Shown: positions 18,423 through 27,341, numbered from the stretch's first letter. The stretch is 64,000 nucleotides of DNA from [Bacteroides] pectinophilus (GCA_025146925.1 CP102260.1:139001-203000), one strand, 5' to 3'. Numbers and translations are program-made. Notes: generated from the letters alone by a model not told the origin.

Positions 18423-19232
18423 ATGATGCATGAATTTTTCAGCCAGCTGGGAATAACTTACGGATATTATTTTGGATACGGATTCCTCGCACTGCTTCTG
18501 GTGGCCGGTGCTATGTGGATAATATATGCGGGAACAGATGTACAGAAAAGAATACTGGTGGCACTGCCTGTATGCGTTATAGTGCTTACGCTGCTGAATC
18601 CGGTATACTATAAGCTTGCAGGTCTGACAGCTGATTATACATATGCAAGATCGTACTGGAATGTACCGTTTTTTTTGATACTTGCATGTATGTGGGCTGC
18701 ACTTGTAAGAAAGACCGGTAAGAGTAAGGGAATAGGGATTTCAGCTGTAATGGTGCTTATGATTCTCTTATGGGGATATGGGTTAGGCTCTGTTAACAGA
18801 GAACATAATCTGTTTTATGTAAGAGATAATATTTACAGAGTGCCGCAGAACACTGTAGATATTGCAGATATGATAACAAATGATTGTGACGGTGAACCGG
18901 TTGTATATGCTCCTGCGGATATATGCAGATTTATGAGAACATACGATGCGGATATAAAACTTGTATACCATGACTGGTGGAAGGAACTGTCAATAGATTA
19001 CGGAACATATTCGGTAGATGATGAAGAATTAATTATAAATTACCAGACGGTATATGATTTTATAAACTCTGACGAGATTAACTACAAGGCAATAATGCAG
19101 CTTCAGAAGCTTACAGGCTGGAATTACGTTGTACTTAAAGAAGATGGCAGCCGGTCTGTTATGCAGACGGAATACGGGCTTGTCAGACTTGGGACGGTTG
19201 ATGGTTACAATATATACAAAAATGCTTACTAG
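18423..19232 (+). CDS. Membrane protein, C-terminal half of the split gene
   Basis: 269 residues in the same frame as the upstream half, right after TAATAA. It supplies three or four helices and a soluble tail of about 120 residues (DNIYRVPQNTVDIADMI through LTGWNYVVLKEDG), matching in position the tail domain of the relatives at 2-1732 and 19308-21251, though much more diverged. A G-rich stretch (GGGGGTT) about ten bases before ATG 18423 could act as a ribosome site, so re-initiation is possible. Without expression data it cannot be said whether the product is made. Confidence 0.62.
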   Translation: MMHEFFSQLGITYGYYFGYGFLALLLVAGAMWIIYAGTDVQKRILVALPVCVIVLTLLNPVYYKLAGLTADYTYARSYWNVPFFLILACMWAALVRKTGKSKGIGISAVMVLMILLWGYGLGSVNREHNLFYVRDNIYRVPQNTVDIADMITNDCDGEPVVYAPADICRFMRTYDADIKLVYHDWWKELSIDYGTYSVDDEELIINYQTVYDFINSDEINYKAIMQLQKLTGWNYVVLKEDGSRSVMQTEYGLVRLGTVDGYNIYKNAY

Positions 19233-19249
19233 CTGGTTTACATGCAGGA

Positions 19250-19308
19250 TTTGTGCCTGCGCACAAACCTGGGATGCCCTGAAAAACGGGCAGGAATGGA
19301 GATTAGTA
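19250..19308 (+). repeat. Two-hairpin leader, copy A
   Basis: Hairpin 1 pairs TTTGTGC (19250-19256) with GCACAAA (19261-19267) across a 4-base loop. Hairpin 2 pairs TGCCC (19275-19279) with GGGCA (19288-19292) across 8 bases. The ribosome site GGAATGGAGATTAGT and ATG 19308 follow directly. The same layout recurs before other genes in the window (26148, 42923 reverse strand, degenerate at 51258). Confidence 0.65.
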
Positions 19309-21251
19309 TGATATCGGTGTGTGTATTTATATTAGTTGCGGCAATATTGCCATATTTTTGCGGCTGTATGCTGAAGTGTCTTATTAAAGACAAAAGTATT
19401 GGTCTGATACATACTTATATGGTCGGATTTGTCGGACTGTGGATGCTGTTTGCAATTGTGCAGATACCATTAAAGATATTTAATGCAGGACTGAATATAA
19501 TGGCTGTAGCATACCTGTTTGTGCTTGCTGTATTAATAGCAGCCGGTTGTGTCTTTGCGGATAAAAAGCGCCTGAGACATCTGCTTGAAAAAAATATACG
19601 GTTTGAACGACAGAATGCTGGTACATATGCGCTTATGGCGGTTATGATTGCCGGAATAGCGGCGCAGATAGCTGTGGCGGTAATAATCCATGAAAATGTC
19701 GTATATGAGAATGACTATGTAACAGCGCGTGCCATGCAGATATATACGGATGGCAGATATAATGGAGGGATTAATCCATTTACCGGACAGAATACGGACG
19801 GAATGCCGTTTGGAATGATTATGTCATGTTCAGCGGAATTTGTAGCCGTGATATCATATATTTTCCGCACAACACCTTTGACAGTGGCTAATCTGTATAT
19901 TCCGCTGGTTATTATTCCGGTGGTATACATGTCATATTATATTATGTCATTTGTGCTTTTTAAAAATAAAAATCACAGGTATATGTTTCTGACAGCGCTG
20001 TCACTTCTGTCAGTATTCAGTAATTATTCACTCAGACCGAAGGAGTCTCTGTGGAACCTGATGCTTATAAACAGCTGGAACCCTGATGTTATGGCTTGCA
20101 GCATACTTGCGGTACTTGCATTGTATTACGCTATTACAACAATACGTGCAGAGATAAAGTGGCATGATGCAGAGCTTGAAGCCGGTTCTGAAAAAGCAGA
20201 TGCCGCATACAGGAATGTTGTTAGAAACAAAAGTATCTTCAGATCAAAAAGAGTATATCTTACAGCAACATTATGCGCACTCTGTTTTACGTCTGTATAT
20301 GGAATCATAATAAGTACGATTATGTGTGCGGGAGTATTCGGATGCTATTACGTTGCTAATTACGGCAGGAATGGGATGCATATCAGAAGTTATGCGGCAT
20401 CATTTGTTCCGTGTATTGTATACATTGCTGCATGTGTTATATACAGTGCGGCTACGCATAATATGAGCTCAGCTGCCGGTTTCTGGAATAAGTATGCCGG
20501 ATACATAAGCGGAATGTTTGTTAATGATTTCATGACAAATATGTATCTTGTGATAACCATCCTTGCTATTGTATATATTGCAATGAAGAAGAATAATTCC
20601 GGAAAAATTCTGTTTGTCTATATAACTGCAATTACTTTTTTAATAGTGGTGCTTAATCCGTTAACGTATTTAATATTGGGAGTTATTGCACCTGAATATT
20701 GCAGCGTAACATTTTGGATCATACCGTTTAATGCAGCGGTAGCTTATGCGGCTGTGGATATAATATGCGGCATTTCCGGGAACAGGCCGCGGATTACCGT
20801 ATGCTGCATATGTGCGCTGATGGTTGTGATGATAGTGGTGTTTATGCCGGTATACGGAAATAATTTTGCATGGCAGAGGACAAGAAAACCTGATAAGATA
20901 TCTGATGAGACAAAACAGATATGCAGGATAATCGGGGATGACGGTCAGGATAAGAATGTTATAGCACTCAATGAGCTGTGCTCATCACTTAGAATGTCTG
21001 ACCAGGGTATAAAACTTTATTATTACACAGATAACAGATATGCTGTCGATGATGACAGGGATATGTATGTATATCTTAATCAGGACGAGCCATATCTTCA
21101 GGGAATAGTGCAGAATGCAAAACGTGCCGGATATAATTATGTTATATTCAGAAAGGGAGTGTTAGACCCTAACTGGTCGTCTGTGCAGTATCATATATGG
21201 CCTGTGGGTTCCACGGATAATTATGATGTTTACAGTATAGGATATTTTTAG
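19308..21251 (+). CDS. Polytopic membrane protein with conserved C-terminal domain
   Basis: 647 residues, about twelve helices, then a soluble tail. It is the full-length relative of the truncated protein at the window start: helices align throughout (YIFRTTPLTVANLYIPLVIIPVVYMSYY region) and the tails are nearly the same (QDKNVIALNELCS, YLNQDEPYLQ, NWSSVQYHIWP). ATG 19308 is the start because GGAG lies six bases upstream within the two-hairpin leader; the extension to 19242 only translates that leader. Silent base differences between the tails show the similarity is held at protein level. The family resembles DUF6077; function unknown, probably glycan assembly. Confidence 0.8.
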   Translation: MISVCVFILVAAILPYFCGCMLKCLIKDKSIGLIHTYMVGFVGLWMLFAIVQIPLKIFNAGLNIMAVAYLFVLAVLIAAGCVFADKKRLRHLLEKNIRFERQNAGTYALMAVMIAGIAAQIAVAVIIHENVVYENDYVTARAMQIYTDGRYNGGINPFTGQNTDGMPFGMIMSCSAEFVAVISYIFRTTPLTVANLYIPLVIIPVVYMSYYIMSFVLFKNKNHRYMFLTALSLLSVFSNYSLRPKESLWNLMLINSWNPDVMACSILAVLALYYAITTIRAEIKWHDAELEAGSEKADAAYRNVVRNKSIFRSKRVYLTATLCALCFTSVYGIIISTIMCAGVFGCYYVANYGRNGMHIRSYAASFVPCIVYIAACVIYSAATHNMSSAAGFWNKYAGYISGMFVNDFMTNMYLVITILAIVYIAMKKNNSGKILFVYITAITFLIVVLNPLTYLILGVIAPEYCSVTFWIIPFNAAVAYAAVDIICGISGNRPRITVCCICALMVVMIVVFMPVYGNNFAWQRTRKPDKISDETKQICRIIGDDGQDKNVIALNELCSSLRMSDQGIKLYYYTDNRYAVDDDRDMYVYLNQDEPYLQGIVQNAKRAGYNYVIFRKGVLDPNWSSVQYHIWPVGSTDNYDVYSIGYF

Positions 21252-21255
21252 AAGT

Positions 21256-21294
21256 TAGCTTTATCAGTATGCTTAAGGTATGCTGATAAAGCTA
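21256..21294. terminator. Rho-independent terminator-like hairpin closing the first long block
   Basis: TAGCTTTATCAG (21256-21267) pairs perfectly with CTGATAAAGCTA (21283-21294) across a 15-base loop, followed by TTTGTGT. It starts five bases after the stop of the membrane protein and separates that block from the heptose genes. The T run is short, so termination may be partial. Confidence 0.6.
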
Positions 21295-21295
21295 T

Positions 21296-21324
21296 TTGTG
21301 TAATTATATGTTATATGGTAAAAT
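21296..21324 (+). promoter_or_regulatory. Candidate promoter of the ADP-heptose operon
   Basis: TTGTGT (21296-21301), a 17-base spacer and TAAAAT (21319-21324), with TGG before the -10 giving an extended -10 element. It sits just after a terminator and about 80 bases before hldE. The leader between contains an ACGCGG/CCGCGT inverted repeat (about 21340-21370). Confidence 0.6.
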
Positions 21325-21404
21325 AAAAAGATAATATGTACGCGGCAATCTGTCTGAGTGCAGCCCGCGTAGTGCGATTAACTTTGTGCAGGAACGGAGA
21401 ATAT

Positions 21405-22859
21405 ATGGAGAATCTGATAAAGCAGTTAAAACTTTGCAATAAAAAATTCCTCGTGGTTGGAGATGCAATGCTTGATGTGTATCTTCACGGTCAGGTCTCA
21501 AGAATATCACCGGAGGCACCGGTCCCGGTATTCAAATATGAGAGCAGGGAGAATGTGCTTGGTGGTGCAGCCAATGTGGCAGCCAATGTGGCGGCAATGG
21601 AAGTGGATGTGGCACTTCTTGCGGTTACGGGCAATGATGATGCCGGACGGCAGATAATAGAACTCCTTGGGAACAAAGGCGTGAAGACAGATCTTGTGCT
21701 TGCATGTGATAACAGAATTACAACTATGAAAGCAAGACTTGTATCATCAGGCCAGCAGATAACAAGAATTGATAACGAGGATACCTCTGATATAGATGAC
21801 ACATGTGAGAATAAGCTTGCAGACATGCTTGAGGCAGCAATCGACAGTTATGATATCGTGCTTATGTCAGATTACCAGAAAGGCTTGCTGTCAGACTCAT
21901 TTGCGGCAAGGGTTATAGATATTGCGCGTAAGCATGGGCGTAAGGTCATAGTTGATGTCAAGTCCAGGAATCCTGCCAAGTATGCAGGTGCATATCTTCT
22001 TAAGCCTAACCGCAGAGAGCTTGCATATATGACAGATATGCCGGTCGGGACGCATGATGAGGTAGTAGCTGCTATGAAAAAGCTTCGCGAACTTGCGGGA
22101 TGCGAAGCTGTTATAGCAACCTTAAGCGGTGACGGAATGATGTATCTTGACAGGGATGGCAGTGTATACGAGTCTAATGTTGAGGCAAGGCAGGTTCGTG
22201 ATGTTGTAGGTGCCGGAGACACTGCATTTTCATATATAGGACTTGGAATTGCCGAGAACTTAAGACCGCAGACAGTAATCACACTTGCTAATGCAGCATC
22301 ATCGATCAAGGTTACTAAATTCGGTACATCGGTGGTTACGCTTGATGAACTTGAGGATATGTTTGGCAGCAGGCCGGCTAAGATCCAGACACTTGACGGA
22401 CTGCTTGAGCAGCTTGCCAGATTCCGTGAAAGAAAGCCGGGGGCTAAGATTGTATTTACAAACGGATGCTTTGATATTCTTCATCTTGGACATGCAAGGT
22501 ATCTCAAGGAAGCAAGAAAGCTTGGAGATATGCTTATTGTCGGGGTTAATTCCGATGCTTCGGTTAAGAGACTTAAGGGCGAGGACAGACCGATTAACCA
22601 TGAGGATGTAAGAATGGCAATGCTTGCAGAGCTTGATTTTATAGATTATGTTGTAAAGTTTGAGGATGACACGCCATATGACCTGATAAAGGCTGTACAG
22701 CCGGATATTCTTGTCAAGGGCGGGGACTATAAGATTGAAGATATAGTGGGACATGACATAGTTGAAGCTAAGGGTGGACTTGTCACAACAATACAGCTTG
22801 TTGACGGTATGTCCACAACTAACATTATCAATGCCGTTAACGCGGCTCACCACGAATAG
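21405..22859 (+). CDS. hldE: Bifunctional heptose-7-phosphate kinase / heptose-1-phosphate adenylyltransferase
   Basis: 484 residues, about the length of E. coli HldE (477). Residues 1-~315 are a ribokinase-type kinase: FLVVGDAMLDVYLHG at the start, NVLGGAANVAANVA for sugar binding, and GAGDTAFSYI with the catalytic Asp. Residues ~345-484 are a cytidylyltransferase-fold domain with TNGCFDILHLGH (HxGH) and a late GMSTTNII. It phosphorylates D-glycero-D-manno-heptose-7-P at O1 and later adds AMP. GmhA and GmhB are not in the window. ATG 21405 has GGAG nearby; the longer frame from 21336 translates the leader. Confidence 0.95.
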   Translation: MENLIKQLKLCNKKFLVVGDAMLDVYLHGQVSRISPEAPVPVFKYESRENVLGGAANVAANVAAMEVDVALLAVTGNDDAGRQIIELLGNKGVKTDLVLACDNRITTMKARLVSSGQQITRIDNEDTSDIDDTCENKLADMLEAAIDSYDIVLMSDYQKGLLSDSFAARVIDIARKHGRKVIVDVKSRNPAKYAGAYLLKPNRRELAYMTDMPVGTHDEVVAAMKKLRELAGCEAVIATLSGDGMMYLDRDGSVYESNVEARQVRDVVGAGDTAFSYIGLGIAENLRPQTVITLANAASSIKVTKFGTSVVTLDELEDMFGSRPAKIQTLDGLLEQLARFRERKPGAKIVFTNGCFDILHLGHARYLKEARKLGDMLIVGVNSDASVKRLKGEDRPINHEDVRMAMLAELDFIDYVVKFEDDTPYDLIKAVQPDILVKGGDYKIEDIVGHDIVEAKGGLVTTIQLVDGMSTTNIINAVNAAHHE

Positions 22860-22882
22860 CCGGACGGTAGTGCAAAGCTGTA

Positions 22883-22911
22883 GAGACAGCTGTAGAGGGA
22901 TACCGTATAAT
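22883..22911 (+). promoter_or_regulatory. Candidate internal promoter before the heptosyltransferase
   Basis: GAGACA (22883-22888), 17 bases, then a perfect TATAAT (22906-22911), in the 74-base gap after hldE. It could give the heptosyltransferase and hldD extra transcription beyond read-through. Confidence 0.42.
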
Positions 22912-22933
22912 AAGTATTGCAGGATGTGGAACA

Positions 22934-24184
22934 ATGGGAAGTATCTTAAGAAAAGCAGTCATAAGAATGACACCTGTGCTGTGTAAAGCAGATATATGGC
23001 AGCTCAGACACAATAATAACAGAATAGAGACAGATGAACAGAGAGCCGCAGCTAAGGGCAGGGTGGCACTTGTAAGGCTTGATGCAATCGGTGACTTTGT
23101 AATATGGCTGGACAGTGCGGCAGAATTCAGAAGACAGTTTGCAGGAAGGCATATAATACTTATATGTAACAAGGCATGTAAGGGGATAGCCGAGGCAAGC
23201 GGACTGTTTGATGAGATAGTTCCGGTAGATACAGGCAGACTTAATTACGCCGGCAATTTCCGCTTCAGAAAGGAACTTTCGCATGAACTGGAACGTATTA
23301 ATGTTGAGCTGCTGATACAGACTGCATTTTCGAGGCGGGTGTATACTGATGTGGTATCTGCGGCAGTAAGGGCAGAGAAAAAGCTGACAATACGTGACAG
23401 GTCATTTGATAATGCCTCACAGGGTGCGCTTAAAGCAACAGATACGATATATGACAGTGTTATAGATGCCGGAGACGGACATGTTATGGAGCTGGTGCGC
23501 AATGCCGAATTCGTGCGTAAGGTGACAGGAAGCACATTCCGTGCATCCGTTCCGGTGCTCAGGGCTACAGAAGTTCCTGACGGCATGATTCCAGAGGGAG
23601 ATTATTTTGTTGTATTTCCGGGAGGAAGCTTCAGGGCAAAGATGTGGCCGATAGAAAGATTTGCGCAGGCAGCGCAGTTTATACATGATACTACAGGCTG
23701 GAAATGCTGTGTCTGCGGTTCACCTGATGAGAAATATCTTGCCAATGGTCTTACATCGCATTACAATGGTGATGTCATTGACATGACGGGTAAGACAACG
23801 CTTCTGCAGTCGATAGAGGTAATAAGGCATGCAAAGCTGCTCATAGGCAATGATACGAGCGGAATACATTTTGCTGCGGCAACAGGAACCAAAGCAGTCT
23901 GTGTATTCGGCGGATGGCATTACGGGAGATTCCTTCCGTATAAGATTGAGAACGGGCAGTTATCCGGTGGAAATGACAATGACATCAATAACAATGATAT
24001 CAATAAATGCATGCCGGCAGTCTGTGTTCATGACATGGAATGCTTTAACTGCAGAATAGTTGACAGAACTTCCCAATGTCAAAAACATATGAAAGATACA
24101 GGGCTGTTTACATGTGTCGACATGGTGAGTGTGAAGGATGTAACAGATGTTCTTAAGAATGTGCTAAGAGAGCTGCAGATATAG
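22934..24184 (+). CDS. Family 9 heptosyltransferase-like glycosyltransferase
   Basis: 416 residues resembling the ADP-heptose:LPS heptosyltransferase family. RVALVRLDAIGDFVIWLDS matches the family's N-terminal GD motif; the donor half has VFPGGSFRAKMWPIERF and the late LIGNDTSGIHFAAATGTKAVCVFGG, the classic nucleotide-heptose site. A low-complexity Asn/Asp insert (about residues 345-357) precedes a Cys-rich tail (CVHDMECFNCRI). It lies between hldE and hldD, so the donor is almost surely ADP-heptose. The acceptor is unknown, and since no LPS core genes occur here it is probably a Gram-positive surface glycan. Confidence 0.88.
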   Translation: MGSILRKAVIRMTPVLCKADIWQLRHNNNRIETDEQRAAAKGRVALVRLDAIGDFVIWLDSAAEFRRQFAGRHIILICNKACKGIAEASGLFDEIVPVDTGRLNYAGNFRFRKELSHELERINVELLIQTAFSRRVYTDVVSAAVRAEKKLTIRDRSFDNASQGALKATDTIYDSVIDAGDGHVMELVRNAEFVRKVTGSTFRASVPVLRATEVPDGMIPEGDYFVVFPGGSFRAKMWPIERFAQAAQFIHDTTGWKCCVCGSPDEKYLANGLTSHYNGDVIDMTGKTTLLQSIEVIRHAKLLIGNDTSGIHFAAATGTKAVCVFGGWHYGRFLPYKIENGQLSGGNDNDINNNDINKCMPAVCVHDMECFNCRIVDRTSQCQKHMKDTGLFTCVDMVSVKDVTDVLKNVLRELQI

Positions 24185-24234
24185 AACGTGGTTATAAATG
24201 CAGCTTTTAACAGTATAATATTGGAGGTACAGAC

Positions 24235-25212
24235 ATGATAATAGTAACAGGTGGAGCAGGATTTATAGGAAGCTGTGTAGTGAGAAGCCTTAATGACAGG
24301 GGAATTGACGACATTATTATAGTTGATAATATTGCCGAGACTGATAAATGGCGCAACATGGCCAACAAAAGATACATAAAGTATTACAACAGGGATGAGT
24401 TCCTTGAGCATCTTCCTGAGTATGCAGGCAGGGTTACCAATGTATTTCATCTTGGTGCGTGCAGCGCAACAACAGAGCGTAACTTTGATTACCTTTACAA
24501 GAATAATCTTGAGTACACCAAGACATTGTGGAAGTTCTGCGCAGACAATAATGCAAGCTTCGTATACGCAAGCAGCGCTGCAACATATGGTGACGGTTCA
24601 CAGGGATTTGACGATAAGGCAGATATAGATAACTATCTTCCGCTTAACGGATATGGATATTCAAAGCAGCTGTTTGATATATGGGTAAAGAAGGAGCTTG
24701 CGGCAGGTAATAAAGCACCACGCCAGCATGCGGGACTTAAGTTCTTCAATGTATATGGTCCTAACGAATATTTCAAGGGCAGCATGGCGAGCGTTATCAT
24801 GCATGGCTTTAACCAGATTAAGGAAAGAGGATATATAGGGCTATTCAAGTCTTATAAGGAAGGCTATGAGGATGGCGGACAGTTAAGGGATTTTGTCTAT
24901 GTAAAGGATGTATGCAATGTCATGATGTTCCTTATGGATAATCCTGACGTAAGCGGGCTTTTCAATGTCGGAACAGGTAAGGCAAGATCATTCTATGACC
25001 TCGCAGCTTCTGTATTTGCGGCACTCGGAATTGATAAGGATATAAGGTTTATAGATATGCCTGAGACTCTTCGCCCAAAATATCAGTATTTTACAGAGGC
25101 TAAGATGGACAAGCTCAGAGAGGCAGGATATGATAAGCCGTTCTACTCACTTGAGGAGGGCGCAAAGGACTATGTTCAGAATTATCTGGACAAGGATATG
25201 CGTATCTGGTAA
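24235..25212 (+). CDS. hldD: ADP-L-glycero-D-manno-heptose-6-epimerase
   Basis: 325-residue short-chain dehydrogenase. GGAGFIGS is the Rossmann motif; SSAATYGDG and YGYSKQLFD give the catalytic Ser/Tyr/Lys set; the family-specific KFFNVYGPNEYFKG stretch is present, as is RDFVYVKDV. It converts ADP-D-glycero-D-manno-heptose into the L,D isomer, normally the last step before LPS core heptosyl transfer. With hldE and the GT9 gene it forms a complete late ADP-heptose branch. A GGAGGT ribosome site precedes the ATG. The next gene starts two bases after its stop. Confidence 0.95.
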   Translation: MIIVTGGAGFIGSCVVRSLNDRGIDDIIIVDNIAETDKWRNMANKRYIKYYNRDEFLEHLPEYAGRVTNVFHLGACSATTERNFDYLYKNNLEYTKTLWKFCADNNASFVYASSAATYGDGSQGFDDKADIDNYLPLNGYGYSKQLFDIWVKKELAAGNKAPRQHAGLKFFNVYGPNEYFKGSMASVIMHGFNQIKERGYIGLFKSYKEGYEDGGQLRDFVYVKDVCNVMMFLMDNPDVSGLFNVGTGKARSFYDLAASVFAALGIDKDIRFIDMPETLRPKYQYFTEAKMDKLREAGYDKPFYSLEEGAKDYVQNYLDKDMRIW

Positions 25213-25214
25213 TT

Positions 25215-26117
25215 ATGAAGAATAAAAATGCAGCTAATGCAATAGCCGTGCTGATACCGTATTTAAGGGCGGCAGCATTTATAGTGCTTGTTATTATGCT
25301 TGAGATAGTGCATGCAAAGGCATGGAGCTATGATGAAAACGGACTTGCAGAAGACCAGTTCAGACTTATAGAGCAGTCTAAGCAGACACGCAGTGAGGAG
25401 AAGCTTATAATAGGCGACAGTGTGGCATCACAGCTATTCGGCAATGATAAAAGGTTTCAGAATGCATATACAATGACAGGCAACTGCTCGGCGACAATGG
25501 GAGGCTATTATCTGCTTCTGCGTAATTACATAGAGGCTAATCCACAGACCAAAAGGATAATTATGGTAATATCTCCGGATCTGATGGCTAATGCGGCAGA
25601 CAAGGATTACTCATACCAGTATTATGTTGTTCCGTATTATACGCAGGAGAATATGCAGTATATAACGGAGGATGTCCAGGAGTATATTGATTATAAGTAT
25701 GGAGCTGCCGCAACCAGGTGTGAGCCTCTCAAAAAGATAATATACAATGATATGTTTGTGTTGTCACAATACAGGGATTACATAACAGCAACGCGTCCGA
25801 AAGAGCGTGAAAATATGCGTATAAGCGCATTGTCTGCCACATATCTGAGGCAGATAAAGCAGCTTTGTGATGATAACTCAATTAATCTTAAGGTAATGTG
25901 CTGTCCATTGCAGAGCAACAGAATAATGCGTACATGGAAGGGCTTTGAGGAAGATATAGAAAGATACGGTTTGCAGGATATCCTCAACGGTTACAGTAAG
26001 AATGCTACTTATTATGACGAAAAGAATTTTCAGGATGAATATCATTTTAAGGACAGTTTCCTGAAAAAGGGACGGCCGGTTATTCTGAAGAATCTTCTTG
26101 AAAGGAATGGAGAATAG
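25215..26117 (+). CDS. Membrane-anchored SGNH-like (DltD/AlgX-type) protein
   Basis: 300 residues with one N-terminal anchor (about residues 13-31) and an extracytoplasmic rest. KLIIGDSVASQLF carries Ser69 in a GDS motif, and D-x-x-H appears late as Asp274/His277 in QDEYHFKD. These are the catalytic elements of SGNH acyl-handling proteins. VISPDLMANAADKDYS also fits the DltD-like group. The organisation matches a protein acting on extracellular glycan O-acyl groups; no MBOAT gene is adjacent, so the partner may be the acyltransferases elsewhere in the locus. Its stop codon is the first base of a perfect hairpin. Confidence 0.65.
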   Translation: MKNKNAANAIAVLIPYLRAAAFIVLVIMLEIVHAKAWSYDENGLAEDQFRLIEQSKQTRSEEKLIIGDSVASQLFGNDKRFQNAYTMTGNCSATMGGYYLLLRNYIEANPQTKRIIMVISPDLMANAADKDYSYQYYVVPYYTQENMQYITEDVQEYIDYKYGAAATRCEPLKKIIYNDMFVLSQYRDYITATRPKERENMRISALSATYLRQIKQLCDDNSINLKVMCCPLQSNRIMRTWKGFEEDIERYGLQDILNGYSKNATYYDEKNFQDEYHFKDSFLKKGRPVILKNLLERNGE

Positions 26118-26141
26118 TGTGAAAAATAAGATTTTTCACAC
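26117..26141 (+). repeat. Perfect 11 bp inverted repeat at the gene end
   Basis: GTGTGAAAAAT (26117-26127) pairs exactly with ATTTTTCACAC (26131-26141) across the loop AAG. It begins on the last base of the upstream stop codon. No T tract follows, so it may be an RNA processing or stability element rather than a terminator. It directly precedes the two-hairpin leader of the next gene, making three hairpins in a row. Confidence 0.7.
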
Positions 26142-26147
26142 GCAAGA

Positions 26148-26208
26148 TTTGTGCTTGCGCACAAACTTGATATGCGCAAAAGGCAGCGCAGGAATGGAGA
26201 ATAGTATG
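26148..26208 (+). repeat. Two-hairpin leader, copy B
   Basis: Hairpin 1 pairs TTTGTGC (26148-26154) with GCACAAA (26159-26165). Hairpin 2 pairs TGCGC (26173-26177) with GCGCA (26186-26190) across 8 bases. GGAATGGAGAATAGT and ATG 26206 follow. Compared with copy A (TGCCC/GGGCA), the fourth stem base and its partner both changed, keeping the pairing. Confidence 0.68.
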
Positions 26209-27312
26209 GAAAAAATTCTTGTTACAAGGTCATCTATGCCGCCAATGGAAGAATATATAGAGGAAATAGCTTCGATATGGGACAATCACTGGCTGACCAA
26301 TATGGGAGAGAAGCATGTAAGGCTTGAAAAGGAACTTAAGGAGTATCTGGGAGTTGATGACATCACGCTTTTCTCTAACGGGCATATGGCACTTGAACTT
26401 ACGCTTCAGGCGATGCATCTTAAAGGGGAAGTAATTACCACTCCGTACACATTTGCGTCAACAACACATGCTATAGTAAGAAACGGACTTAAGCCGGTGT
26501 TCTGTGATATTAATCCGGATGACTATACTATAGATGCTGATAAGATTGAGCGGCTTATAACAAAGGATACATGTGCTATTGTTCCTGTACATGTATACGG
26601 CAATATATGTGATGTCGACAGGATTCAGGAGATAGCTGACAGACACGGACTTAAGGTTATATATGATGCAGCACATGCATTTGGGGAGACATACAACGGA
26701 CGGGGTGCCGGAAGCTTTGGCGATGCATCAATGTTCAGCTTCCATGCCACCAAGGTATATAATACAATCGAGGGCGGCGCTGTATGTTATTCGGATGAAG
26801 AGCTGGGAAGGAGACTGTACCGCCTTAAGAATTTTGGCATTATGGATGAGGAGACGGTTGATTATGTCGGAGCCAATGCCAAGATGAATGAATTTCAGGC
26901 TGCAATGGGGCTTTGCAATCTTAAGCATGTTGATGGTGAGATTGCCAGGAGAAAGGCTGTTGTAGACAGATACAGAGCCAATCTCGATGGTGTCAGAGGT
27001 GTGCAGCTTTCAAAGGTTCAGGATGGCGTAAAGTACAATTATGCCTATTTCCCTGTAGTATTCAATGAAGAAGAATTTGGTGTGACAAGGGATGTGGTAT
27101 TTGAGAAGCTTGCAGAGAATGATATATTTGCAAGGAAGTACTTTTATCCGATTACGAATACATTTGAATGTTACAATGGAATGTTTGATCCGAATGATAC
27201 GCCGGTTGCACTTAAGATTTCAAAAAGAGTGCTTACACTTCCGTTATTTGCTGACCTGCCATTATCAGATGTTGACAGGATATGTGATATAATAAAAGAC
27301 TGTGCAGAGTAA
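26206..27312 (+). CDS. DegT/DnrJ/EryC1 family sugar aminotransferase
   Basis: 368 residues. LFSNGHMALELTLQAM is the PLP phosphate loop, VIYDAAHAFG holds the Asp, and Lys183 in SFHATKVYNTIEGG forms the Schiff base. The NHWLTNMG opening and general sequence resemble VioA/FdtB-type dTDP-sugar transaminases. It should aminate a nucleotide 4- or 3-keto-6-deoxysugar; no dTDP-glucose pathway genes are in the window, so the substrate is unclear. ATG 26206 has GGAG six bases ahead; the longer frame from 26098 merely translates the hairpin leader and the end of the previous gene. Confidence 0.86.
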   Translation: MEKILVTRSSMPPMEEYIEEIASIWDNHWLTNMGEKHVRLEKELKEYLGVDDITLFSNGHMALELTLQAMHLKGEVITTPYTFASTTHAIVRNGLKPVFCDINPDDYTIDADKIERLITKDTCAIVPVHVYGNICDVDRIQEIADRHGLKVIYDAAHAFGETYNGRGAGSFGDASMFSFHATKVYNTIEGGAVCYSDEELGRRLYRLKNFGIMDEETVDYVGANAKMNEFQAAMGLCNLKHVDGEIARRKAVVDRYRANLDGVRGVQLSKVQDGVKYNYAYFPVVFNEEEFGVTRDVVFEKLAENDIFARKYFYPITNTFECYNGMFDPNDTPVALKISKRVLTLPLFADLPLSDVDRICDIIKDCAE

Positions 27313-27341
27313 TGAATGGAACGAAATGGAGATTGGAATTA

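Noticed and set aside
22299-22934. 211-codon open frame on - over hldE
   Set aside because: Antisense to the well-conserved adenylyltransferase domain of hldE, with no ribosome site or recognisable product.
26098-26205. Longer start for the aminotransferase, giving a 36-residue extension
   Set aside because: The extension translates the hairpin leader. A similar extension at 19242 translates the same leader type, which explains the resemblance of the two peptides.
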